Origin: Yersinia rochesterensis
Lineage (GTDB): Bacteria; Pseudomonadota; Gammaproteobacteria; Enterobacterales; Enterobacteriaceae
NCBI RefSeq assembly: GCF_003600645.1
Contig: NZ_CP032482.1
Coordinates: 3,224,001-3,288,000 of the forward strand
DNA length: 64,000 bases
Direction: 5' to 3'
In this document: piece after piece, positions 57,308 to 64,000 of the stretch
Position numbering within the stretch: position 1 is the stretch's first letter
Layout of the letters: the number at the start of each line of letters is the position of its first letter
Made by a program: the position numbers and the translations under genes
The notes under the pieces: generated by a model
What the model saw: only the letters and a program-made list of their open reading frames with translations
Told to the model about the DNA's origin: nothing
The model's database searches: none

Positions 57308-57330
57308 GTCAATTCTAACAGCAATAAAAA

Positions 57331-57347
57331 AGCTGCCCGAGGCAGCT
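57331..57347. terminator. Terminator after ddlA
   Basis: AGCTGCC-N3-GGCAGCT with A-run on the left and T-run on the right, so it can act on both strands. It lies 29 bp after the ddlA stop on the reverse strand. Confidence 0.85.
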
Positions 57348-57376
57348 CTTTTTTCAGAGAATAGCGGTAGTCAGTC

Positions 57377-58477
57377 TTATTTCAGGATGGAGCTTTTCAG
57401 CGACTTATCTTGCTGATGGCGCTCTAAAGCCAACTCAATCAGTATGGTGATCAATTCTGTCGAGCCCACACCGGTGGCGCGCCATAATTTGGGGTACATA
57501 CTGATATTAGTAAATCCAGGTAACGTATTTATTTCATTGATAATTACGCGGTTATCTGGGGTTAAAAAGACATCCACCCGCGCCATACCACAGCATTCGA
57601 GCGCTCGAAATGCTGCTAAAGCTACCGCGCGAATATTGTCACTGGCAGCACTGTCTATTGGCGCAGGAATGATGACTTGAGCACCGGTTTCATTTATGTA
57701 TTTAGTGTCATAAGAATAAAACTCGTCGCTGATAACTACCTCGCCACACAAACTGGCTTGCGGGTTGTCATTGCCCATGACGGCACATTCAATCTCCCGC
57801 CCAATAATAGCCGACTCCACCAACACTTTATGGTCAAAATCAAAGGCTAACGTCACCGCCTGTTGATATTCGGCCGCATTGCGCACTTTACTCACGCCCA
57901 CCGAGGAGCCCTGATTCGCCGGTTTAATAAATAAAGGTAATCCGAGTTTTTCTGAAACCTTTTCAAAATCGTAGCTGTCTTTATTGCCACGTGTCAGTGT
58001 AATAAAAGGGGCGATATTCAACCCAGCATCACGCAGTAACCGCTTAGTGATGTCTTTATCCATACTAACCGCAGACCCCACGACACCTGAGCCGACAAAA
58101 GGAATATTGGCCATACGCAACAGGCCTTGCAAGGAACCATCTTCCCCTAATGTCCCGTGTACAATAGGGAAAATGACATCCAACTGAGCCAATGCAGCTG
58201 CATTATCCGTAGCAATGAGTTGCTGACTCTCTTGGCCAAGGATCAGCGCTACATTTTTGTTTGAATGATTCAGGGAAATCAACGCCGGATTTTCTGCATT
58301 TAACAAGTAACTGGATGCATCATTAATATGCCATTTACCTTGTTTATCAATGCCCAACAGTGTCACTTCAAACTTTGCTTTATCAATCGCATCCACGATA
58401 TTTTTGGCCGACTGCAATGACACTTCATGTTCAGCCGATTTACCGCCAAAAATCACACCAACTCGCAATCTCGACAC
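57377..58477 (-). CDS. ddlA: D-alanine--D-alanine ligase A
   Basis: 366 residues, like E. coli DdlA (364). ATP-grasp enzyme that makes the D-Ala-D-Ala end of peptidoglycan precursors. Seen: [83 protein letters not shown] with metal ligands in the last motif. The ddlB paralogue of the mur operon is expected elsewhere. It stands alone with its own terminator. Confidence 0.96.
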   Translation of the reverse strand: MSRLRVGVIFGGKSAEHEVSLQSAKNIVDAIDKAKFEVTLLGIDKQGKWHINDASSYLLNAENPALISLNHSNKNVALILGQESQQLIATDNAAALAQLDVIFPIVHGTLGEDGSLQGLLRMANIPFVGSGVVGSAVSMDKDITKRLLRDAGLNIAPFITLTRGNKDSYDFEKVSEKLGLPLFIKPANQGSSVGVSKVRNAAEYQQAVTLAFDFDHKVLVESAIIGREIECAVMGNDNPQASLCGEVVISDEFYSYDTKYINETGAQVIIPAPIDSAASDNIRAVALAAFRALECCGMARVDVFLTPDNRVIINEINTLPGFTNISMYPKLWRATGVGSTELITILIELALERHQQDKSLKSSILK

Positions 58478-58893
58478 ACTACATTCCTCTTTAGGACCGA
58501 GTACTTAGGGGCACGACCACCCCATAAAATTACACGTATACCCTAATACAACCTTTAGCTGCCCAACTAATGTTTTTTAAGATTTATTAAGGATTTTCTC
58601 ATTATGCTGTGGGATGAGCTTTGCCGCCTTAGACGTGAATTTAGCCCCCAACCTCCCTCAAGAACATCACAAATGAAATCGCCATCGGTGATATTAACAA
58701 TTATCCTAATCAATATGACAACCATTTTAGAAAAAAACAGAATTGAATTCTGTTATTGGTTTTTTTATTCTTTTTGTCATTTATTTTTAATGAGAAATCA
58801 TTAAATTCGACAAAGCCGAAGAATATTGGCTATATGATTAACATCAACTTTTAAAAAATTCATTAGTCAGTCAATGGATGGAAACTAAATATT
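58478..58893. other. Intergenic region ddlA / phosphodiesterase-fold gene
   Basis: 416 bp between divergent genes. It contains a perfect 19-nt palindrome at 58736-58754 (listed separately). An ORF at 58604-58804 has no recognisable similarity and a biased composition, and is not called. Confidence 0.5.
58736..58754. promoter_or_regulatory. Perfect palindrome upstream of the exported GDPD-fold gene
   Basis: AACAGAATTgAATTCTGTT, 9-bp arms and one central base, about 140 bp before the start at 58894, followed by a T-run. It could be an operator or a short hairpin terminator of a transcript entering from the left. Confidence 0.4.
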
Positions 58894-59844
58894 ATGCGAA
58901 ATTATATAATGGCAACTTTATTACTCTCTGCTAGTTGTGTCACAAATGCTAATTCAGCTTCTTCAACGGCCCCTCAACAAACACCACAAATTATTGCTCA
59001 CCGGGGTGGAACTGCCGATGCCCCTGAAAATACGATTCCAGCCATCAAGAAAGCATTGGCTAATGGTGCGGATGCAATCTGGATAACAATACAGTTATCA
59101 AAGGATAATATTCCGGTTTTGTATCGCCCATCTGAACTCCAGGAATTGACCGATAAGTCGGGTAAAGTTTCTAGCTATACCGCGCAGCAACTCGCCCAAG
59201 CCGATGCCAGCTTTAAGTATAATAAAACTCATAATATTCAGCCAAAAACAGGTTCACATATCGGCATCCCTACGCTTGATAACGTATTGAAAACATTTCC
59301 TAAAACACAATTTTACCTCGATATTAAATCCCCAGATGCAGACCCAGTAACACTCGCCAAAGCGCTGAAAAAAACACTGGATGCAACCAGTAAAAATGAA
59401 GAAAACCGACTGAGCCGAACTCGCGTCTATTCAACTGATGATAATTATTTGACAGCGTTGGATAAAGTGAATGAAAGCAGCGATGCTGCACATAAAATCC
59501 AACGATTTGAAAGCCGTGATTTTACACGAACACAATTAGCCAATATTACTATGGATCATAAGTGTGAATTACCGGCGGACAATAAAGAGCGCTGGTATGG
59601 TCTGGAGTTACACCGAAAAGTTGAGGTTGTAGAGAAATATACTCTCGGTGAAGGCCGCTCTAACGCAATATTAAGTTGGGATAAAGAAGCCGTTGACTGT
59701 TTCCGTAAAAATACCAACGCACATATTATTTTCTTCGGAATTAATACCCCAGAAGATTATCATAAAGCAAAAGAATTAGGTGCCAATGGCGTGATGGTTG
59801 ATTCTCCGGCCAAATTTAAGAAGATAATCCACGACAATAAATAA
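58894..59844 (+). CDS. Exported glycerophosphodiester phosphodiesterase-fold protein with altered active site
   Basis: 316 residues with a probable signal peptide (about 1-22, ending near TNANS). GDPD family core: AHRGGTADAPENTIPAIKKAL has the first His36-Arg37 and Glu45. At the position of the usual E-x-D metal ligands (AIElD) this protein has AIWITI (Trp63, Thr65), and the usual HD pair (VvfHD) reads LYRPSE (Arg78, Pro79). Canonical Ca2+-dependent hydrolysis of glycerophosphodiesters is therefore doubtful. The C-terminal GANGVMVDSPAKF is normal. It could be a substrate-binding or divergent enzyme. It stands alone, with a terminator downstream. Confidence 0.85.
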   Translation: MRNYIMATLLLSASCVTNANSASSTAPQQTPQIIAHRGGTADAPENTIPAIKKALANGADAIWITIQLSKDNIPVLYRPSELQELTDKSGKVSSYTAQQLAQADASFKYNKTHNIQPKTGSHIGIPTLDNVLKTFPKTQFYLDIKSPDADPVTLAKALKKTLDATSKNEENRLSRTRVYSTDDNYLTALDKVNESSDAAHKIQRFESRDFTRTQLANITMDHKCELPADNKERWYGLELHRKVEVVEKYTLGEGRSNAILSWDKEAVDCFRKNTNAHIIFFGINTPEDYHKAKELGANGVMVDSPAKFKKIIHDNK

Positions 59845-59854
59845 TTACACCCGC

Positions 59855-59910
59855 CATACTTCAAGCTGTATGTATGTTGGTTTACTGCAACTCAAATTAT
59901 TTAAGATATA
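59855..59910. repeat. Dispersed intergenic repeat, copy B
   Basis: Starts CATACTTCAAGCT and ends CTCAAATTATTTAAGATATA; partner of copy A at 23838-23897, with the two ends conserved and a shorter variable middle. It lies just after the GDPD-fold gene. Confidence 0.7.
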
Positions 59911-59919
59911 TAAAACAAA

Positions 59920-59951
59920 AATCCCCGCTCAACTCCATATTGAACGGGGAT
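59920..59951. terminator. Terminator between the GDPD-fold gene and nqrM
   Basis: AATCCCCG-N-TCAA / TTGA-N-CGGGGATT with flanking A- and T-runs, so it can serve both the forward gene and nqrM, the last gene of the nqr operon on the reverse strand. Confidence 0.85.
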
Positions 59952-59983
59952 TTTTATATACAGAAAGACAAATCATATGTCCG

Positions 59984-60211
59984 TTAGAGAATGCGATATT
60001 GCTCCAATGCTTTCTGGCGCGCAGCCTCTTTAGCTAACCGTTTTTTGCGTGAATCACAAGGCTCGGGGCAATCACACACTTTTTCCATTCCCAAAGCCCC
60101 AATACCTCCGCAACTGCCCTGCAAGGTTTTACGTTTTACGATATAACCCAGTGACAATCCCGCGATGGCTAAGAGAAAAAAAACAAAAGACGCGATAAAA
60201 ACAGTCAACAT
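59984..60211 (-). CDS. nqrM: Na+-NQR maturation protein NqrM
   Basis: 75 residues (DUF539). One membrane segment (about 3-25) followed by a cysteine-rich cytoplasmic part: GSCGGIGALGMEKVCDCPEPCD. NqrM is needed for the iron centre between NqrD and NqrE. Last gene of the nqr operon, 12 bp after apbE. Confidence 0.94.
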   Translation of the reverse strand: MLTVFIASFVFFLLAIAGLSLGYIVKRKTLQGSCGGIGALGMEKVCDCPEPCDSRKKRLAKEAARQKALEQYRIL

Positions 60212-60223
60212 AATCTTCTCCTA

Positions 60224-61261
60224 TCAAAGCCGCTTTTGTAGATACGGTTTGAATGACTCAGAAGAGTGTTCCTCAAAGCCTTCATCAGTTTTGACTATCA
60301 TAAACACCGGAATACCCAGCAAATTAGCCAATGCCATCCCGCGTTCTGGCCCAAGGACACCTAACCCCGTCGAGAGCCCGTCGGCCGTCATACAACTCGG
60401 ATCTAAAACCGTAATTGAGACTAAACGATGGTTAATTGGCCGACCTGTTTTGGGATCAATGGTATGTGAGTAACGCACACCATTTTGCTCAAAATAATTA
60501 CGATAATCACCAGAGGTGGCTACCGCCATGCGACCAGGTTCGATAACCTCTTGAGTACTTTGTGAGGAGCCGGCAACAGGTTTTTCAATTGCGATGCGCC
60601 AAGGTTTATTTTCCCCATTATTACCCCGGGTCCGGACTTCCCCGCCAATATCGACCATATAGTTATCGATATTCTTCGCTTCCAAATATTCAGCAACCAC
60701 ATCTACGCCATACCCTTTAGCTATAGCAGAAAGATCGACATACAGCTCGGGAATGCGTTTTACCAAGGCACCATTTTCTACTGCCAAATTATCAATGCCA
60801 ACCCATTCCTGGCGTTTAGCAATTTCAGCATCTGTCGGCACCACATTTGGCCGCCCTTCAGGGCCAAAGCCCCATAGATTAACCAATGGCCCGACCGTCA
60901 CATCCAGCGCCCCATCAGTCAAACGGTTAATACGGATAGCCTCCCGTACCACTTTGGCTGTCGCGGCTGAAACAGGAAATGCCGTATTCACTTTCTGACT
61001 TTTGTTGAAACGGCTCAATTCAGAGTTTGGCCGGTACGTCGACATTTGATCATTAACCTGTTCCAGCTTGCGGTCTATTTCCTGCTGTAGCTGCTCCGGG
61101 CTGAGAGTTTTTGAGTCACTCATATACTTAATTGAATATGAGGTGCCCATGGTTTTACCTTCGAGATTGATTTGCTCAGGGCCACAACCCGTTAGCAGCA
61201 AAACGCCCACCGCAGCCATCAACCAATGCATTATATGTCTTCGCGCTATATGTCTTCGCAC
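60224..61261 (-). CDS. apbE: FAD:protein FMN transferase ApbE
   Basis: 345 residues from the GTG at 61261, chosen because GGGGAT lies at the right distance; TTG 61282 and ATG 61231 are in-frame alternatives. A signal peptide ends in the lipobox LLLTGC, so it is a periplasmic lipoprotein. Family motifs: EGKTMGTSYSI, VGPLVNLWGFGPEG, YVDLSAIAKGYGVDVVAEYL, HTIDPKTGRPINHRLVSITV and the Asp/Thr-containing C-terminal CMTADGLSTGLGVLG. It attaches FMN covalently to threonines of NqrB and NqrC. It lies in the nqr operon between nqrF and nqrM. Confidence 0.94.
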   Translation of the reverse strand: MRRHIARRHIMHWLMAAVGVLLLTGCGPEQINLEGKTMGTSYSIKYMSDSKTLSPEQLQQEIDRKLEQVNDQMSTYRPNSELSRFNKSQKVNTAFPVSAATAKVVREAIRINRLTDGALDVTVGPLVNLWGFGPEGRPNVVPTDAEIAKRQEWVGIDNLAVENGALVKRIPELYVDLSAIAKGYGVDVVAEYLEAKNIDNYMVDIGGEVRTRGNNGENKPWRIAIEKPVAGSSQSTQEVIEPGRMAVATSGDYRNYFEQNGVRYSHTIDPKTGRPINHRLVSITVLDPSCMTADGLSTGLGVLGPERGMALANLLGIPVFMIVKTDEGFEEHSSESFKPYLQKRL

Positions 61262-61300
61262 AATATCCCCAATTGCAGTCAAAACCCGAGTGGCGGCAAA

Positions 61301-62524
61301 TCAGCCACCGAAGTCGTCGAGCATAATGTTTTCATCTTCCACACCAAGGTCTTTTAACATCTTGATGACTGCCGCATTCATCATTGGCGGGCCACACATA
61401 TAGAATTCACAATCTTCAGGTGCCGGATGATTTTTAAGATAATTTTCTAATAACACGTTATGAATGAAGCCGGTATAGCCCGTCCAATTGTCTTCTGGTT
61501 GCGGGTCAGACAAAGCAACATGCCAACGGAAATTATCATTTTCAGCCTGTAACTGATCAAAATCTTCTTCATAGAACATCTCGCGCCGTGAGCGCGCGCC
61601 ATACCAGAAGCTAATCTTGCGCTTAGAATGCAGCCGTTTAAGCTGATCAAAGATATGCGAACGCATAGGCGCCATACCCGCACCACCGCCAATAAAGACC
61701 ATTTCGGCATCAGTATCTTTGGCAAAAAACTCACCAAATGGCCCAGAAATAACGACTTTATCACCCGGTTTCAGTGACCAGATGTAGGAAGACATGATCC
61801 CCGGAGGAGCATCCGGAACTGACGGTGGCGGCGTGGCGATACGCACGTTCAGCATGATAATACCGCGTTCTTCTGGGTAGTTTGCCATGGAATAAGCCCG
61901 CACGGTCGGCTCGGTAACTACTGACTCAAACCGGAACAAATTGAATTTATCCCAGTCGCCGCGATATTCCGCTGGTACATCAAAATCAGCGTATTTTACT
62001 GTATGAGGCTCGGCCTCAATTTGAATAAAGCCCCCAGCACGGAATGGTACAACCTCACCATCAGGAATTTTAAGTTTCAACTCTTTGATAAATGTCGCTT
62101 TATTATCATTAGAGATAACTTCACATTCCCACTTTTTCACCCCAAAGATTTCTTCCGGCAATTCAATTTTCAGGTTTTGCTTCACACTAACCTGACATGC
62201 TAACCGGCAACCTTCTTTTGCTTCCCGCTTGGAGATATGAGAAAGCTCGGTCGGCAAAATATCCCCGCCGCCTTCTTTGATGGTTACCCGGCACTGCCCA
62301 CAAGAACCGCCACCGCCACACGCAGAGGAAACGAAAATGCCATGGCTGGAAAGCATGTTGAGCAGCTTATCCCCTGCCGGAGCAGTAAAACTTTTATCCG
62401 CATCTTCATTAATATCAACTGTGATATCACCGGTATTCACCAACTTTGACTTGGCAAATAAAATCATCACCGTCAATGCTAGTACAATGAGGGTGAACAT
62501 GACTACGCCCAGAATTATTTCCAT
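61301..62524 (-). CDS. nqrF: Na+-NQR subunit F (NADH dehydrogenase subunit)
   Basis: 407 residues. An N-terminal membrane helix, a plant-type 2Fe-2S domain with cysteines in [12 protein letters not shown] and GCRLAC (about 70-115), then an FAD- and NADH-binding ferredoxin reductase domain: [11 protein letters not shown] (FAD) and [15 protein letters not shown] (NADH), with [14 protein letters not shown] near the end. It takes electrons from NADH into the Na+ pump. It lies in the nqr operon, 15 bp after nqrE. Confidence 0.97.
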   Translation of the reverse strand: MEIILGVVMFTLIVLALTVMILFAKSKLVNTGDITVDINEDADKSFTAPAGDKLLNMLSSHGIFVSSACGGGGSCGQCRVTIKEGGGDILPTELSHISKREAKEGCRLACQVSVKQNLKIELPEEIFGVKKWECEVISNDNKATFIKELKLKIPDGEVVPFRAGGFIQIEAEPHTVKYADFDVPAEYRGDWDKFNLFRFESVVTEPTVRAYSMANYPEERGIIMLNVRIATPPPSVPDAPPGIMSSYIWSLKPGDKVVISGPFGEFFAKDTDAEMVFIGGGAGMAPMRSHIFDQLKRLHSKRKISFWYGARSRREMFYEEDFDQLQAENDNFRWHVALSDPQPEDNWTGYTGFIHNVLLENYLKNHPAPEDCEFYMCGPPMMNAAVIKMLKDLGVEDENIMLDDFGG

Positions 62525-62539
62525 GAATTATTCCTACCT

Positions 62540-63136
62540 TTATAGGTTTACGCCAGAGAAAGACATAAACCCTAAGGCCATCAATCCGGTGGTGATAAAG
62601 GTGATCCCTAAGCCCTGTAAACCTGCGGGCACATTGGCATATTTCATCTTTTCGCGAATACCCGCTAACGCGACAATCGCCAGCATCCAACCGATACCAG
62701 AGCCAAAGCCATACACAATGGATTCAGGGAAGTTGTAATCACGCTGGGCCATAAATGACACACCGCCGAAAATGGCGCAGTTCACCGTAATCAGTGGCAG
62801 GAAAATACCCAGAGCGTTGTACAGTGCGGGGAAATAGCGATCAAGAATCATCTCCAAAACCTGTACAATGGCAGCAATTACGCCAATAAAAGTGATGAAA
62901 TTCAGGAAGCTGAGATCAACACCTTCAACCAATGCGCCATCTCGCAGAACCAGGTTATAAACCAGATTGTTAGCAGGTACGGAGATGCCCAACACCACTG
63001 TTACTGCAATGCCCAGGCCAAAAGCAGTCGAGACTTTCTTGGAAACCGCGAGGAAAGTACACATCCCCAAGAAGAACGCTAACGCCATATTCTCGACAAA
63101 CACTGCGCGGACGAACAGACTGATGTAATGTTCCAT
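62540..63136 (-). CDS. nqrE: Na+-NQR subunit E
   Basis: 198 residues, equal to Vibrio NqrE. Six membrane helices; conserved [20 protein letters not shown] and [16 protein letters not shown], whose cysteines help bind the intramembrane iron with NqrD. ATG 63136 is chosen (family start MEHYISL, GGAG before it); an upstream TTG is in frame. It starts 6 bp after nqrD. Confidence 0.96.
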   Translation of the reverse strand: MEHYISLFVRAVFVENMALAFFLGMCTFLAVSKKVSTAFGLGIAVTVVLGISVPANNLVYNLVLRDGALVEGVDLSFLNFITFIGVIAAIVQVLEMILDRYFPALYNALGIFLPLITVNCAIFGGVSFMAQRDYNFPESIVYGFGSGIGWMLAIVALAGIREKMKYANVPAGLQGLGITFITTGLMALGFMSFSGVNL

Positions 63137-63142
63137 CGTCAA

Positions 63143-63772
63143 TTACTCCTTCTCAATCTGCGCAGGTTTCAGGGTTCGTAAGCCCCAAATCAGCAAACCA
63201 ATGATAAAGAATGCGCTAGGTGCCAGCAGGAACAATCCATTAGGCTGATACCAACCACCATTCTGGACAGTTTCTAACACTGTTACGCCAAATAATTTAC
63301 CCGAGCCAATCAACTCGCGGACAAAGCCTACCAGCACTAGCACTACGCCATAGCCCAAGCCATTGCCGATGCCATCCATAAAGCTTTCGATTGGCGGGGA
63401 TTTCATTGCATAAGCTTCGGCACGCCCCATCACAATACAGTTAGTGATAATCAGGCCAACAAATACTGAGAGCTGTTTAGATATCTCATAGGCATAGGCC
63501 CGTAGGATCTGATCCACCACAATCACTAGCGAAGCAATAATCACCATTTGAACAATGATGCGCACACTGTTTGGAATATGGTTGCGAATCAGTGAGATGA
63601 AGAAGCTGGAGAACGCCGTAACCAAGGTGACCGCCAGTGTCATCACTAAAGCGGTTTCCAGTTTGGTGGTGACGGCCAGTGCTGAACACACGCCCAGAAT
63701 TTGCAGCGCAATTGGGTTGTTATCAAATAACGGCCCCAATAAAACCCGTTTAATTTCTTTGCTATCAGCCAT
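63143..63772 (-). CDS. nqrD: Na+-NQR subunit D
   Basis: 209 residues, six membrane helices, paralogous to NqrE. Conserved [24 protein letters not shown] and [26 protein letters not shown] hold the cysteines of the iron site. Its ATG overlaps the end of nqrC by 8 bp. Confidence 0.97.
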   Translation of the reverse strand: MADSKEIKRVLLGPLFDNNPIALQILGVCSALAVTTKLETALVMTLAVTLVTAFSSFFISLIRNHIPNSVRIIVQMVIIASLVIVVDQILRAYAYEISKQLSVFVGLIITNCIVMGRAEAYAMKSPPIESFMDGIGNGLGYGVVLVLVGFVRELIGSGKLFGVTVLETVQNGGWYQPNGLFLLAPSAFFIIGLLIWGLRTLKPAQIEKE

Positions 63773-64000
63773 TTTTTAACGCCCCTTCGCGTACTTTTTT
63801 CAGGAACGGGCCAAAGCCGTTTTCACCGAGCCAAAAATCAAAGCTGTTTTGTACACCATTGGAGGTCAGCGTTGCGCCGGACAAACCATCTATGGCATGA
63901 GGATCGTTAGCAGGCGCTCGCCCTTTAACAATACGAATAGCCGGTTGCCCTTGATCATCAAATAACCGCTTACCAATCCATTGGTTACGCCAGATAGGGT
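63765..64000 (-). CDS. nqrC: Na+-NQR subunit C (C-terminal part; continues beyond the window)
   Basis: The last 77 or so codons of NqrC, the periplasm-facing flavin subunit. [18 protein letters not shown] holds the SGAT(L/T) motif where ApbE links FMN to a threonine. The end is [22 protein letters not shown]. The 5' part runs off the right edge. It overlaps nqrD by 8 bp. Confidence 0.95.
   Translation of the reverse strand, partial: PIWRNQWIGKRLFDDQGQPAIRIVKGRAPANDPHAIDGLSGATLTSNGVQNSFDFWLGENGFGPFLKKVREGALKNG

Noticed and set aside
58604..58804. + strand ORF of 66 codons between ddlA and the GDPD-fold gene
   Set aside because: Contains the palindrome and T-run in its 3' half; no similarity.

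Overview
The window is chromosomal DNA of an enterobacterium, most probably a Yersinia of the Y. enterocolitica-like group. This rests on E. coli-like housekeeping blocks (phoR-phoB-sbcDC-mak-rdgC-ppnP-aroL; proA-proB-crl-frsA-gpt; pepD-dinB) combined with a sodium-pumping NADH dehydrogenase (nqr) operon, which E. coli lacks, and with ERIC-like intergenic repeats. The species call is an inference from gene content and protein similarity recalled from memory, not from a search.

Layout. 0-10.2 kb: phosphate two-component system (phoR partial, phoB with a Pho box), the SbcCD nuclease, fructokinase mak whose 3' end runs into a tandem ERIC-like repeat, rdgC, ppnP, a 38-residue membrane ORF and aroL. 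10.4-14.5 kb: accessory zone with a decayed TonB-dependent receptor, two methyltransferases, a small periplasmic YdgH/BhsA-type protein, a GNAT acetyltransferase and a small membrane protein. 14.7-23.4 kb: a single 2903-codon gene for a cyclic beta-1,2-glucan synthase-like enzyme carrying an unusual in-frame heptapeptide repeat. 23.9-24.7 kb: ycgR behind a near-consensus FliA (sigma-28) promoter. 24.9-28.7 kb: alpha-glucoside PTS and 6-phospho-alpha-glucosidase with a divergent GntR regulator. 28.8-32.2 kb: pseudouridine catabolism psuK-psuG-psuT. 32.7-37.5 kb: proBA, crl, frsA, gpt.

38.2-52.4 kb: the most distinctive region. An AT-rich, tightly overlapping polysaccharide (O-antigen type) operon lies between gpt and pepD. 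It starts with a JUMPstart/ops element (RfaH-dependent antitermination) and encodes a CTP:glycerol-3-phosphate cytidylyltransferase, a CDP-glycerol glycerophosphotransferase, four glycosyltransferases, Wzx flippase, Wzy polymerase, the three UDP-L-FucNAc enzymes (fnlABC), WbuB- and WbuC-like proteins, and Wzz. The predicted product is a WecA-initiated repeat unit containing L-FucNAc and decorated or linked with glycerol phosphate. Composition, the promoter element and the self-contained gene set suggest lateral acquisition into the gpt-pepD interval.

52.6-64 kb: pepD, dinB with a perfect LexA box, a three-gene operon (PAS/HTH regulator, PLP-dependent ammonia-lyase, RidA), ddlA, an exported glycerophosphodiesterase-fold protein that has lost canonical catalytic residues, and the 3' part of the nqr operon (nqrC partial, nqrD, nqrE, nqrF, apbE, nqrM). 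No tRNA, rRNA, CRISPR array, intact insertion sequence or prophage was seen.
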